A stretch of 64,000 nt of DNA, taken from NCBI GenBank assembly GCA_044445965.1, contig JBIOEJ010000003.1, forward strand, positions 1 to 64,000, given 5' to 3'. Every line of letters begins with the position of its first letter. Within the stretch, counting starts at the first letter, position 1. The notes under the pieces were generated by a model. The model had not been told where the DNA came from. It made no database searches and was given only the letters and a program-made list of their open reading frames with translations. Of the stretch, positions 17,206 through 25,870 are shown in pieces. Made by a program: the position numbers and the translations under genes. Source of the stretch: GAS188 sp044445965. Its GTDB lineage: Bacteria > Pseudomonadota > Alphaproteobacteria > Rhizobiales > Beijerinckiaceae.

Positions 17206-19716
17206 ATGAGATCGCAGGCGCGCGTGGTGGTGATCGGCGGCGGGGTGGTCGGCGTCTCGACGCTTTATCATCTGGCGAAGAAGGGCTGGAGCGATGTCGT
17301 GCTGGTTGAGCGCAAGGAGCTGACCTCCGGCTCGACCTGGCATGCGGCGGGTCTGTTGCCGCTGTTCAACATGAGCTACTCGGTCGGCCAGATCCACAAA
17401 TACTCCGTGGCGCTCTATCAGAAGCTCGAAGCCGAGACCGGGCAGAATGTCGGCTTCCGGCAGGTCTCCAATATCCGCCTCGCCAGGACCCAGGACCGTA
17501 TGGACGAGTTCCTCTACTATAAGGGCGTCGCCGAAACGATCGGCGTCGAGGCGCAGATGCTCACCCCGGCGGAGGTGAAGGAAGCCTGGCCGCTCTGCGA
17601 GAGAGATGGGCTGATCGGCGCCATCCAGCACAAGGCGGACGGCTATATCCAGCCGGCCGACCTCACTCAGGCGCTTGCCAGGGGCGCGCGGGCGCTAGGT
17701 GCCGAGATCAACCGCAACACGCTGGTCACCGCGATCGAGCGCAAGACGGCTGGCGGCTGGCTGGTGCGAACCGATAGGGGCGATATCGCCTGCGAGCATG
17801 TCGTCTCCTGCACGGGCAATTTCGCGCGCCGGACGGGTGCGATGGTCGGGCTCGACGTGCCCGTCATCCCGGTCGAGCATCAATACATCGTCACCGAGCC
17901 GCATCCGGCGATCGTCGAGCGTCAGCGCCAGGGCCTGCCCGAGATGGGCGTGCTGCGGGAAGCCGATTCCTCCTGGTACATGCGCGAGGAGAATGGCGGA
18001 CTGCTGCTCGGTCCCTACGAGAAAGGCGCGCCTTGCTGCTATGTCGACGGCCCGGCTCCGCAATCGGAATACGAGCTGTTCCAGGAAGATATCGATCGCT
18101 TGGCGCCGCATATCGAGACTGCGATCACACGGGTGCCGGCCTTTGGCGAGGTCGGCATCAAACAAGTCTATAACGGCGCCATCCCCTATACGCCCGACGG
18201 CTCGCCGATTGTCGGGCCAGCCTGGGGGCTGCCGAATTTCTGGCTGAACGAAGGCCATTCCTTCGGCGTGACGGCGGCCGGCGGCGCAGGCTGGCAGATC
18301 GCCGAATGGATCGTCGAGGGAGAGCCGTCGATCGACATGCTGGGCGTCGATCCGCGCCGCTTCGGCCCCTATGCGGGCAAGGGCTACCTCAAGGCGAAGA
18401 ACGAGGAAGCCTATGCCAATGTCTTCACGCCGCATTACCCGGACGAGGAGCGCCAGGCGGCGCGCCCGCTGAAGACCGCGCCTTGCTACGATCGGATGAA
18501 GGCAAGGGGCGCGGTGTTCGGCTCCGTCTATGGCTGGGAGCGGCCGAACTGGTTTGCGCCCGAGGGCTACGGCATCGACGTCGCCTCGCTCGAGAAGCCC
18601 GACATCATCACCAACGAGAACCACCCGAGGCCCGACGCTGCCGGCAAGGTCAAGGAGATCTGGTCGTTCCGCCGCTCGAATTATTTCGAGCATGTCGGCA
18701 ACGAGATCAGGAACGTCACGACGGGCGTCGGCCTGCAGGACATGTCGCCCTTCGCCAAGGCGATCGTCTCGGGACCCGGCGCGCGCCAATGGCTCGAACG
18801 GATCTTCGCGAACCGCATCCCAAAGACGAGGGGGCGGATCGCGCTCTGCCATCTTTTGTCGCGCAATGGCGGGGTGCGCGCCGAGTTCACGGTCTACGAA
18901 TATAAGCCCGGCCATTTCTACCTCGTCTCGGCAGGCGCCCTGGAGCGGCACGATCACGACACGCTGAGCAAGCTGTTGCCGGAAGACGGCAGCGTCAGCC
19001 TGGAGAGCGTGACGCAGGCTTACGGCGTCCTCGTGCTCGCGGGACCGCGCTCGCGCGAGGTGCTGGCAAAGCTCACCGATGCAGACCTCTCCAACGCAGC
19101 CTTTCCTTGGTTGTCCGGCAAGCCGATCTCGGTCGGGCCTATCGCGCTGCATGCGCTTCGCGTCAATTTCGTGGGCGAGCTCGGCTGGGAGCTGCACCAC
19201 CCGATCGAGACGCAGAACGCGCTCTTCGACCTCTTGATGGAGGCAGGCCGCGAGTTCGGCATCGAGCCCTTCGGTATCCGCGCCATGCTCTCAATGGCGG
19301 TCGAGAAATCCTACCGCCTCGTCGGGCGCGAATTGTCGATCGAATATGCGGCGTTCGAATCCGGCCTCGATCGCTTCGTGCATCCCAACAAGGGCGAGTT
19401 CCTGGGCCGCGATGCACTTGTCCGTTGGCGCGAGAAGGGCTTCGCCAACCGCTTCGCCACGCTCGAGCTCGACGGCGTCACCGATACGGACGCGCGCGGC
19501 TCCGAGCCCATCCGCCATAAGGGCGTCATCGTCGGGCGCTGTACCTCTGGCGGTTATGGATGGCGGGTCGGAAAGTCGCTGGCGCTCGCCATGCTGCGGC
19601 CCGATCTCGGCGAGCTCGGCACCGAGCTCGAGGTGACGATCCTCGGCAAGCCGCACCGCGCCACGGTGATAGCGGAGTCGCCCTTCGATCCGGAGAATGC
19701 GCGGCTGCGGAGCTAG
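17206..19716 (+). CDS. FAD-dependent dimethylglycine/sarcosine dehydrogenase-type oxidoreductase with GcvT-like domain
   Basis: An 836-residue two-domain enzyme. The N-terminal half is a DAO-type FAD domain with VVVIGGGVVGVSTLYHL (7-23) and the motif SGSTWHAAG, whose His46 corresponds to the covalent FAD-linking histidine of dimethylglycine dehydrogenase. The C-terminal half (from about 460) is an aminomethyltransferase (GcvT) fold, with QDMSPFAKAIVSGPGA and a final GGYGWRVGKSLALAMLRPD typical of tetrahydrofolate-binding relatives. Such enzymes demethylate N-methylated amino acids and pass formaldehyde to tetrahydrofolate. It is monocistronic here, convergent with the aminotransferase operon. 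The exact N-methyl substrate is unknown; formate released from one-carbon units could feed the formate dehydrogenase further on, as speculation. Confidence 0.87.
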   Translation: MRSQARVVVIGGGVVGVSTLYHLAKKGWSDVVLVERKELTSGSTWHAAGLLPLFNMSYSVGQIHKYSVALYQKLEAETGQNVGFRQVSNIRLARTQDRMDEFLYYKGVAETIGVEAQMLTPAEVKEAWPLCERDGLIGAIQHKADGYIQPADLTQALARGARALGAEINRNTLVTAIERKTAGGWLVRTDRGDIACEHVVSCTGNFARRTGAMVGLDVPVIPVEHQYIVTEPHPAIVERQRQGLPEMGVLREADSSWYMREENGGLLLGPYEKGAPCCYVDGPAPQSEYELFQEDIDRLAPHIETAITRVPAFGEVGIKQVYNGAIPYTPDGSPIVGPAWGLPNFWLNEGHSFGVTAAGGAGWQIAEWIVEGEPSIDMLGVDPRRFGPYAGKGYLKAKNEEAYANVFTPHYPDEERQAARPLKTAPCYDRMKARGAVFGSVYGWERPNWFAPEGYGIDVASLEKPDIITNENHPRPDAAGKVKEIWSFRRSNYFEHVGNEIRNVTTGVGLQDMSPFAKAIVSGPGARQWLERIFANRIPKTRGRIALCHLLSRNGGVRAEFTVYEYKPGHFYLVSAGALERHDHDTLSKLLPEDGSVSLESVTQAYGVLVLAGPRSREVLAKLTDADLSNAAFPWLSGKPISVGPIALHALRVNFVGELGWELHHPIETQNALFDLLMEAGREFGIEPFGIRAMLSMAVEKSYRLVGRELSIEYAAFESGLDRFVHPNKGEFLGRDALVRWREKGFANRFATLELDGVTDTDARGSEPIRHKGVIVGRCTSGGYGWRVGKSLALAMLRPDLGELGTELEVTILGKPHRATVIAESPFDPENARLRS

Positions 19717-19791
19717 CCGCGTCCGGATCGATCCAGGGGCTGCCATCGCGCCCGTGAAGACGACGTTCCGCGGCCAGCGTCCTGGCGAATA

Positions 19792-21198
19792 TCACGCCAC
19801 TTCGCTGGCATGCCGGAGCAATAATCCGACTTCAAGCAACTCGTCTTCGAAGCTGCTCAGCGCCTGCTCTAGGCGCTGGAGAATCTCGGCGCACTCCATT
19901 GCTGTCGTGATCAGGGGCGGTGCTATCATGAACCAATGGCCGTAGCGGCCTTGCGATGTGATGCGCGAATAGACCATCAGGCCATGCAGGAGGGCGTGGT
20001 TGCGAATTCTGTCGGTCGGCCGAAATTCCTGCGGCAGCATTTCCTTCGTCTTGCGATCGCGCACAAGTTCGACAGCCCAATAGAGCCCACATCCGCGCAC
20101 ATCGCCGATGATTTCGAAGCGTTCGACCAGCATCCGCAGTCCTGCCTCCAGCTGGACGGCGCGATGCTGCGCGTTGGTCAGCAAGTCGCGCTCTTCAATC
20201 TCGTCGAGGACGGTAAGCGCGGCCGCGCACGCAATGGGATTGGCATTGTAGGAATAGGCGAACTCGAAGCCGGTGAGGTCGGCCAACCGATCGACCATGG
20301 CGGCCGGCGCGAGCATCGCGCCGATGGGGGCGTATCCGGCGCCAAGCGCCTTGGCGATCACCAATATGTCCGGCTTGGCGTCCGGCCAGTGGCTCATGGC
20401 AAAGAATGGCCCCGTTCGGCCCACGCCTGTGATAATCTCATCGAAGATAAGCAGGACACCGTGCCGCGTGCAGATATCGCGGACGGCGCGCAAATAGTCG
20501 CCGGATGGCGCGATCGCTCCCCGCGAAATTCCGCCGATCGGCTCGATGACGAATGCCAACACGTTTTCCGCGCCGAGCTGCTCGAACTTTCGCTCGAGAG
20601 CCGCCGCGCAGACAGCCTCGTGCTCATCCGCGGAAACGCCCTCTGGCCGCCGGTATGGCATCGGCGCCGGCACGGTGTGCGAGACTTGGGCAAAGCCTTG
20701 GAAGAAAGGCGAGCGCGACTGATCACCGCTGATAGCGGATGTGGCGATCGTTCCCCCATGATAGGACGGCTCGAGAGTGATGATCGCTCGCCTCGACGAA
20801 TTTCCTGTCGCGACCGCGAATTGGCGCGCGAACTGGAGCGCGCGGTCCATGATCTCGCTGCCGCCGGACGCGAAGGCCACCCGCTCGAAGCCGGGGCCGG
20901 CGAGGCGGGCGAGACGTTCCGCGAGTTCCGCGTTGGGCCGGTTCCGAGCGACAAGCGAAAAGGCATAGTCGAGCCGTCGGGCTTGGGAAGCCATGGCCTC
21001 GATGACGCGCTCATTGCCATGACCGAGACATGAAACCATCGGCCCGCATGAGGCATCGATGTACTCGTTGCCGGCCTCGTCCCACATGCGCACACCCGCA
21101 GCGCGAGTAATGAGCGGCAATGTCACGATCCCTGCGCGGGAATAGAAGACGTCTTGCGTGCCGCCGATAGTGATATCTCTCGGGTTCTTCATCGACAT
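19792..21198 (-). CDS. Class III pyridoxal-phosphate aminotransferase
   Basis: A class III (omega-type) aminotransferase of about 468 residues. The PLP lysine is in DILVIAKALGAGYAPIGAM, the cofactor-binding aspartate in LLIFDEIITGVGRTG, and the phosphate-binding region in FASGGSEIMDRALQFARQ. Family members transaminate omega-amino acids, amines or taurine-like compounds. I start at ATG 21198 (GGAG just upstream, giving MSMKNPRD); ATG 21192 is close, and a GTG at 21246 overlaps the stop of the upstream enoyl-CoA hydratase gene. It is the last gene of a CoA-transferase/hydratase/aminotransferase set. A- and T-ending codons look somewhat more frequent by eye than in its neighbours, which might point to separate acquisition. 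Confidence 0.87.
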   Translation of the reverse strand: MSMKNPRDITIGGTQDVFYSRAGIVTLPLITRAAGVRMWDEAGNEYIDASCGPMVSCLGHGNERVIEAMASQARRLDYAFSLVARNRPNAELAERLARLAGPGFERVAFASGGSEIMDRALQFARQFAVATGNSSRRAIITLEPSYHGGTIATSAISGDQSRSPFFQGFAQVSHTVPAPMPYRRPEGVSADEHEAVCAAALERKFEQLGAENVLAFVIEPIGGISRGAIAPSGDYLRAVRDICTRHGVLLIFDEIITGVGRTGPFFAMSHWPDAKPDILVIAKALGAGYAPIGAMLAPAAMVDRLADLTGFEFAYSYNANPIACAAALTVLDEIEERDLLTNAQHRAVQLEAGLRMLVERFEIIGDVRGCGLYWAVELVRDRKTKEMLPQEFRPTDRIRNHALLHGLMVYSRITSQGRYGHWFMIAPPLITTAMECAEILQRLEQALSSFEDELLEVGLLLRHASEVA

Positions 21199-21238
21199 GA
21201 CTCCATTCACGAGCTTCTCCGCTCGGAGCGCTCCGTGA

Positions 21239-22033
21239 TCAAGCACCCCTGAACACGGGCTTGCGCTTTTCCATGAAGGCGGTGCGGCCTTCGACGTAAT
21301 CGGCCGAATCGAAGCAGCGCTCGACGGCCGCCTGGCAGGCGGCGAGATCGCGCTTGCCGGGTTCCTTGGTGTATTCGCCGACGCAGAGTTTCACGGCGCC
21401 GATGGTGAGCGGCGCGTTGGCGCCGATCATCGCGGCATAGTCCTTGACGTAATTCTCCAACTCGGCGACCGGCCGCACCCGGTTGACGAGCCTCATCTGC
21501 AGCGCTTCGGCGGCGTCGAATTGCCGGGCGGTGAAGAAGATCTCCTTGGCGAGGGACGGGCCGACGATGTCGGCGAGGCGCTTGATGCCCGGATAGGCAT
21601 AGCCGAGGCCGAGCTTGGCCGCCGGCACGCCGAAGCGCGAATTGTCGGAGGCGATGCGCAGATCGCAGCAGAGCGAAAGGGCAAGCCCGCCGCCGATGCA
21701 ATAGCCCTCGATCATGGCAATGGTCGGCTTCCCGCAGGCAAGCAGCCTGTCGCTGGCGCGCTCGACCAGGGTGTTATAGGCAAGCGTCGCCTCGCGCGAT
21801 GAGCGCTTCTCGCCGAACTCGGAAATATCCGCGCCGGAGATGAAGGCCTTGCCGCCGACGCCGGCCACGACCACGACACGGATGTCTTCGTCGCGACCGA
21901 ACGCGTCGAGGATGTCGGGCACCGCCTGCCACATCTCGACCGAGACGGCATTGTGCCTCGCCGGGTTGTTGAACAGCATCCAGCCGATCGCGCCGTCCTT
22001 CCTGGCGATCATCTTCTCGGTCGCGAGCTTCAC
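21239..22033 (-). CDS. Enoyl-CoA hydratase/isomerase family protein
   Basis: A 264-residue crotonase-fold enzyme. The oxyanion-hole segments are visible as GKAFISGADISEFGE and IEGYCIGGGLALSLCCDLRIAS. GTG at 22033 is chosen as start because AAGGAG lies 5 bases before it and the length becomes standard; an upstream extension to 22150 is unlikely to be translated. It hydrates or isomerises an enoyl-CoA. Together with the upstream CoA-transferase it recalls the CaiB/CaiD logic of carnitine breakdown, where a CoA ester is made, modified and recycled. The substrate is not determined. Confidence 0.87.
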   Translation of the reverse strand: MKLATEKMIARKDGAIGWMLFNNPARHNAVSVEMWQAVPDILDAFGRDEDIRVVVVAGVGGKAFISGADISEFGEKRSSREATLAYNTLVERASDRLLACGKPTIAMIEGYCIGGGLALSLCCDLRIASDNSRFGVPAAKLGLGYAYPGIKRLADIVGPSLAKEIFFTARQFDAAEALQMRLVNRVRPVAELENYVKDYAAMIGANAPLTIGAVKLCVGEYTKEPGKRDLAACQAAVERCFDSADYVEGRTAFMEKRKPVFRGA

Positions 22034-22072
22034 GGGGTTCTCCTTGCTGGTATCGGCCTCAGGCCGGGCTGA

Positions 22073-22103
22073 TCCGCGGAACAAGTCCGAGGACGGCCAT
22101 GAC
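22073..22103. repeat. Copy of dispersed palindrome (CAAGTCCGAGGACGGCCA type)
   Basis: This stretch shares CAAGTCCGAGGACGGCCA with 27817-27834 in the LIV operon. Here the left arm is changed (CCGCGGA instead of CCTCGGA), so the hairpin is weaker. It sits between the CoA-transferase and enoyl-CoA hydratase genes. Confidence 0.6.
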
Positions 22104-22146
22104 GCGTCGGGCCTGCGAACGCACTCTCGAAGATCCCTGCTCCACC

Positions 22147-23331
22147 TCACACCACCCCGCGCTGGCGCAGGCCGGTTATCGCCACGTCGTCATAGCCGAG
22201 CTCGCGCAGCACCTCATCGGTATGCTCGCCCTTGTCGGGCGTCGGCATGCGGATGCGGCTCGGCGTGCGCGACAATTGCACTGCCTGGTTGACGACCTCG
22301 GTATCGCCGAGCGTCTTGCGGCGCATGGGGGTCGCCATACCGAGATGACGCACCTGCGGATCGGCGAATACCTCGTCCATCTTGTAGATCGGGCCGCAAG
22401 GCACGCCGGCCGCGTTGAGGAGCGCGATCCATTCGGCGCTCGACTTCTTTCGCGTGATCTCGCCGATGGCGGCGTTGAGCGCCGCGCGGTTCTTCGAGCG
22501 GGCGGTGTCGGTCGCGTAGGCCGGATCGCCGATGAGATGCGGGGCGCCGAGTGCGACGCAGCAACGCTTGTAGATATGGTCGCCCGAGGCCGCGATATTG
22601 ATATGGCCGTCGCTCGTCGGAAAGACGCCGGTCGGGATCGCTGTCGGATGGTCGTTGCCGGCCTGGCCCGGCACGTCCTTGGCGATCAGCCAGCGCGCCG
22701 CCTGGAAATCGAGGAGGGCGATCTGCGCCTGCAGGAGCGAGGATTGCACCCATTGGCCTTCCCCCGACACCTCGCGCTCGAGGAGCGCGACCAGAATGCC
22801 CATGGCGCAGAAGACGCCGGCGCCGAGATCGGCGATCGGCACGCCGACCCTGACCGGTCCCTGGCCGGGAAGACCTGTGATCGACATCAGCCCGCCCATG
22901 CCTTGCGCGATCTGGTCGACACCCGGCCGCTCGCGATAAGGCCCGTCCTGGCCGAAGCCCGAGATGCTGCCATAGACGAGGCGCGGATTGAGGGCTTTCA
23001 GGCTCTCATAGTCGATGCCGAGCCGGAACTTCACGTCGGGCCGGTAATTCTCGACGACCACGTCGACGGATTTGACCATCTCGCGAAAGATCGCGAGGCC
23101 TTCCTGCTGCTTGAGGTCGAGCGTCATCGAGCGCTTATTGCGATGCAGGTTCTGGAAATCGGGCCCATGCCGGGCGCCGCCCAGGGTGTCGCCCTCCCCC
23201 GGAATCTCGACCTTGATCACCTGGGCGCCCCAATCGGCGAGCTGGCGCACGCAAGTCGGGCCGGCGCGCACGCGCGTCAGATCGAGCACCTTGAAGCGCG
23301 CCAACGCTTGGTTCGGTGTAGTTTCGGACAA
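22147..23331 (-). CDS. CaiB/BaiF family (class III) CoA-transferase
   Basis: A 394-residue class III CoA-transferase. The N-terminal FKVLDLTRVRAGPTCVRQLA, the KVEIPGEGD strand, the NKRSMTLDLK segment and the catalytic-Asp region RPGVDQIAQGMGGLMSITG are characteristic. TTG at 23331 is chosen because AAGGAG lies 6 bases upstream; the frame is open a further 20 codons but with no better start. These enzymes exchange CoA between carboxylic acids such as carnitine, formate/oxalate or succinate without free CoA. It probably activates the substrate for the enoyl-CoA hydratase-like protein encoded next. Confidence 0.87.
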   Translation of the reverse strand: MSETTPNQALARFKVLDLTRVRAGPTCVRQLADWGAQVIKVEIPGEGDTLGGARHGPDFQNLHRNKRSMTLDLKQQEGLAIFREMVKSVDVVVENYRPDVKFRLGIDYESLKALNPRLVYGSISGFGQDGPYRERPGVDQIAQGMGGLMSITGLPGQGPVRVGVPIADLGAGVFCAMGILVALLEREVSGEGQWVQSSLLQAQIALLDFQAARWLIAKDVPGQAGNDHPTAIPTGVFPTSDGHINIAASGDHIYKRCCVALGAPHLIGDPAYATDTARSKNRAALNAAIGEITRKKSSAEWIALLNAAGVPCGPIYKMDEVFADPQVRHLGMATPMRRKTLGDTEVVNQAVQLSRTPSRIRMPTPDKGEHTDEVLRELGYDDVAITGLRQRGVV

Positions 23332-23459
23332 GGCCAGCTCCTTCGGGAACAGGGTGCGGCGATCGGTGCCACCGCGGCGGCTTGAAGGCAAGTCGTTGGG
23401 TTTTCCGCGGCGAACCGCTATTCACTTCGCTCGAGAGGTTTCGACAGGAGACGGCCAAC

Positions 23460-23867
23460 ATGAAGATCACGCCCTCAGCCAGCACGCCCACAAGGCGCGG
23501 TAACGCCGACTGGTTCACTGGCACGGTCTGGCAGGACCCGGTCATCGACGCGCCCTCGCCTGCCAGGGTGAGGGCGGCGCGGGTGAGCTTCGAGCCGGGC
23601 GCGCGGACCGCCTGGCACACGCACCCGCTCGGCCAGACCCTGCATGTGCTGCAGGGCGTCGGGCGGGTTCAGACATGGGGCGGCCCGGTGCAGGAGATCC
23701 GCCCCGGTGACACGGTGTGGATCCCACCGGACGAGAAGCACTGGCATGGGGCTGCGCCGCACAACGCCATGGTGCATCTCGCCATGCATGAAAGCCTCGA
23801 TGGGACCCATGTGGTTTGGCTCGAGAAGGTGACGGACGAACAGTACAATGTGGCGCCGACGGGTTGA
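23460..23867 (+). CDS. Small cupin-domain protein
   Basis: A 135-residue single-domain cupin. Both cupin motifs are present: GARTAWHTHPLGQTLHVLQG (metal-binding His, His, then Glu/Gln position) and PPDEKHWHGAAPHNAMVHLA. Its opening, GNADWFTGTVWQDPVID, is shared with cupins related to bacterial (R)-hydroxynitrile lyases and carboxymuconolactone-decarboxylase-associated cupins. The protein likely binds a divalent metal in the cytoplasm; the reaction is not known. ATG at 23460 follows GGAGACGGCCAAC. It is divergent from the CoA-transferase and is followed directly by the remains of an oxidoreductase gene. Confidence 0.78.
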   Translation: MKITPSASTPTRRGNADWFTGTVWQDPVIDAPSPARVRAARVSFEPGARTAWHTHPLGQTLHVLQGVGRVQTWGGPVQEIRPGDTVWIPPDEKHWHGAAPHNAMVHLAMHESLDGTHVVWLEKVTDEQYNVAPTG

Positions 23868-24292
23868 AGGGCCGCGCCCAGGCTCTGCGGGCTTCGGAAG
23901 CGAAGGAGATCGTCGCTTCCGGCGGCCTCGGACAGATCACCGCCGTGAGCGGCTTGTGCTGGTTCTTCAAGCCGAAAGACTACTTTAACGTCTCCTGGCG
24001 CCGCGAACCAGGCGCCGGTGTCGTACTGATCAACCTCATTCACGTCATCGACGATCTGCGCAACATTTGCGGGGACATCGTCTGCGTGCAGGCAGCCCAG
24101 TCGAACGCTGCGCGCGGGTTCGAGGTCGAGGACACGGCAGCTGTCCTGTTGCATTCCGCAATGGCGCCCTGGGCACCTTGGTAGTCTCTGACGCGGTGGC
24201 GGCTCCATGGAGTGGGAGCTGACCTCGGGCGAGAACAAGGCCTACCCGCAAACAGCTCAGTGCTGCTACATGATCCGGGGGACGCAGGGTTT
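23868..24292 (+). pseudogene. Decayed Gfo/Idh/MocA-type oxidoreductase fragment
   Basis: The three frames together spell the C-terminal half of a NAD-dependent Gfo/Idh/MocA oxidoreductase: EIVASGGLGQITAVSGLCWF then DYFNVSWRREPGAGVVLINL in one frame, FRNGALGTLVVSDAVAAPW in a second, and WELTSGENKAYPQT in a third. Frame changes are needed near 24152 and 24211. The N-terminal NAD-binding half (roughly 110 residues) is missing and the 3' end stops at about 24290 against the ABC transporter gene. The frame after the cupin stop has no initiation region. This is a relic rather than a working gene. Confidence 0.8.
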
Positions 24293-24304
24293 CGGGGCGG
24301 GTTC

Positions 24305-25048
24305 TTACGCCACGGCCTTCTCGGTGAGCGCCCCGCCGAGGAAGAGTTGGCCGATGCGCGGGTCGTCGAGAATAGTCTTGGCCTTGTCCTGGATGCGGGT
24401 CTGGCCGAGCTCCAGGACTAGGCCGTAATCGGACATTTCGAGCGCGCTCTTGGCATTCTGCTCGACCATCAGCACCGATACGCCCTTGTCCCTCAGATCG
24501 GTGAGGATGTCGAAGACTTGCCTGACCATGAGGGGCGAGAGGCCGATCGAAGGCTCGTCAATCAAAATCAGCTTCGGATCGAGCAAGAGGCCGCGCGCCA
24601 CCTCGAGGAGCTTCTGCTGTCCGCCCGACAAGGTCGAAGCCTGCCGATCGGCTTTCTCGCCAAGCATCGGGAAGCGCTGCATGGCGGCCTCGACGCGGCG
24701 CGTCAGATCGGCCTGATCGGTGAGCGCGATGCCGCCGAGCTCGAGATTGTGGCGCACTGTCAATTCAGGGAAGATATTGCGTCCCTGCGGCACGAAGCAG
24801 ATGCCGAGATCGAGGAGCCGGCGGGGAGCGAAATTCGTGATGTCGTGGCCGTCGAACACGACTCTGCCTGAGCGCACGCTCAACAGGCCGAAGATCGCCT
24901 TGAACAGCGTCGACTTGCCGGCCCCGTTGGGGCCGATCACGGTGGTGATGACGGCGCGCCTGATCGCGCAGCTCGTGCCGTGCAGGATGGTCATCTTGCC
25001 GTAGCCGGCGACCACGCCTTCGAGCTCGAGGATGGAGGTTGCGCTCAT
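24305..25048 (-). CDS. LIV-type ABC transporter ATP-binding protein (LivF-like)
   Basis: A 247-residue ABC ATPase of the branched-chain amino-acid/aromatic-acid transporter class. It has the Walker A GPNGAGKS, the signature LSGGQQKLLEVARGLL and Walker B LILIDEPSIGLSP. It lies at the downstream end of a five-gene importer operon (binding protein, two permeases, two ATPases) that starts after a shikimate dehydrogenase gene. The transported solute is therefore likely shikimate, quinate or dehydroshikimate (inference). LivF-type proteins pair with the LivG-type partner encoded just upstream. Confidence 0.9.
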   Translation of the reverse strand: MSATSILELEGVVAGYGKMTILHGTSCAIRRAVITTVIGPNGAGKSTLFKAIFGLLSVRSGRVVFDGHDITNFAPRRLLDLGICFVPQGRNIFPELTVRHNLELGGIALTDQADLTRRVEAAMQRFPMLGEKADRQASTLSGGQQKLLEVARGLLLDPKLILIDEPSIGLSPLMVRQVFDILTDLRDKGVSVLMVEQNAKSALEMSDYGLVLELGQTRIQDKAKTILDDPRIGQLFLGGALTEKAVA

Positions 25049-25126
25049 CGTTCCCGTCCCATCGGAATGTCTTGTTCGAGCATATTCCTATCGGCAAACC
25101 GCCTCCCATTTGTTCCGGAATGTGCT

Positions 25127-25870
25127 CTAATGCCCGAGATAAGCGTCGATCACGCGGGGATCGCTGCGCACCGAATGCGGTTGGCCCTCGGCGAGGACCT
25201 TGCCTTCGGCGAGCACGATGACGCGTGTGCACAGGCTCATCACGAATTCCATATTGTGCTCGATGATGACGAAGGTCGCCTTCTCCTGCGCGTTCAGCGC
25301 CCGCAGCCGCTCCTTCAGATCGCCCAGCATGGTGAGGTTCACTCCGCCCGCAGGCTCGTCGAGGAGCACGAGGCGTGGCCCGGCCATGAAGGCCATGGCG
25401 GCGTCGAGCAGCTTCTGCTGGCCGTAGGAGATGCCGCCGGCCCTGGCGTCGGCGAGATGGCCGAGGCGAAAGAAGGCGATCATCTTGTCGGCCGCGCCGG
25501 CAAGGCCTGCATCGGGCGGGCCGAACAGCCTTTTCGCCATCGAGCCCACATGCTCCTGACCTGCCAGGATCAGGTTCTCGCGCACGCTGAGATTGGGGAA
25601 GACTTGCAGCAGCTGGAAAGTGCGCCCCACGCCCTTGCGGTTGAGCGCGGCCGGACCGAGACCGGTCACGTCCTTGCCGTCGAGCTTGACAGTCCCCGTG
25701 CTCGGCCGGATCTGGCCGAGGATGCAGTTGAACAGCGTCGATTTGCCGGAGCCATTCGGCCCGATCAGGCCGAGGATCTCACCCTCCTTCACCTCGAAGG
25801 AGACGCCGTCGACGGCGGTGATGCCGCCAAAGCGCTTGGTGACGCCCTCGACCTCGAGAACGGTCGTCAT
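25127..25870 (-). CDS. LIV-type ABC transporter ATP-binding protein (LivG-like)
   Basis: A 247-residue ABC ATPase with Walker A GPNGSGKS, signature SYGQQKLLDAAMAF and Walker B LVLLDEPAGGVNL; the PAGGVN motif after Walker B is typical of LivG rather than LivF. Its ATG overlaps the stop of the preceding permease gene by 4 bases (ATGA), showing translational coupling. It energises the importer of the shikimate-associated operon together with the LivF-like subunit. Confidence 0.9.
   Translation of the reverse strand: MTTVLEVEGVTKRFGGITAVDGVSFEVKEGEILGLIGPNGSGKSTLFNCILGQIRPSTGTVKLDGKDVTGLGPAALNRKGVGRTFQLLQVFPNLSVRENLILAGQEHVGSMAKRLFGPPDAGLAGAADKMIAFFRLGHLADARAGGISYGQQKLLDAAMAFMAGPRLVLLDEPAGGVNLTMLGDLKERLRALNAQEKATFVIIEHNMEFVMSLCTRVIVLAEGKVLAEGQPHSVRSDPRVIDAYLGH

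Noticed and set aside
22034..22150. N-terminal extension of the enoyl-CoA hydratase
   Set aside because: It contains a dispersed palindrome and no crotonase-like sequence; GTG at 22033 with AAGGAG gives the standard length.
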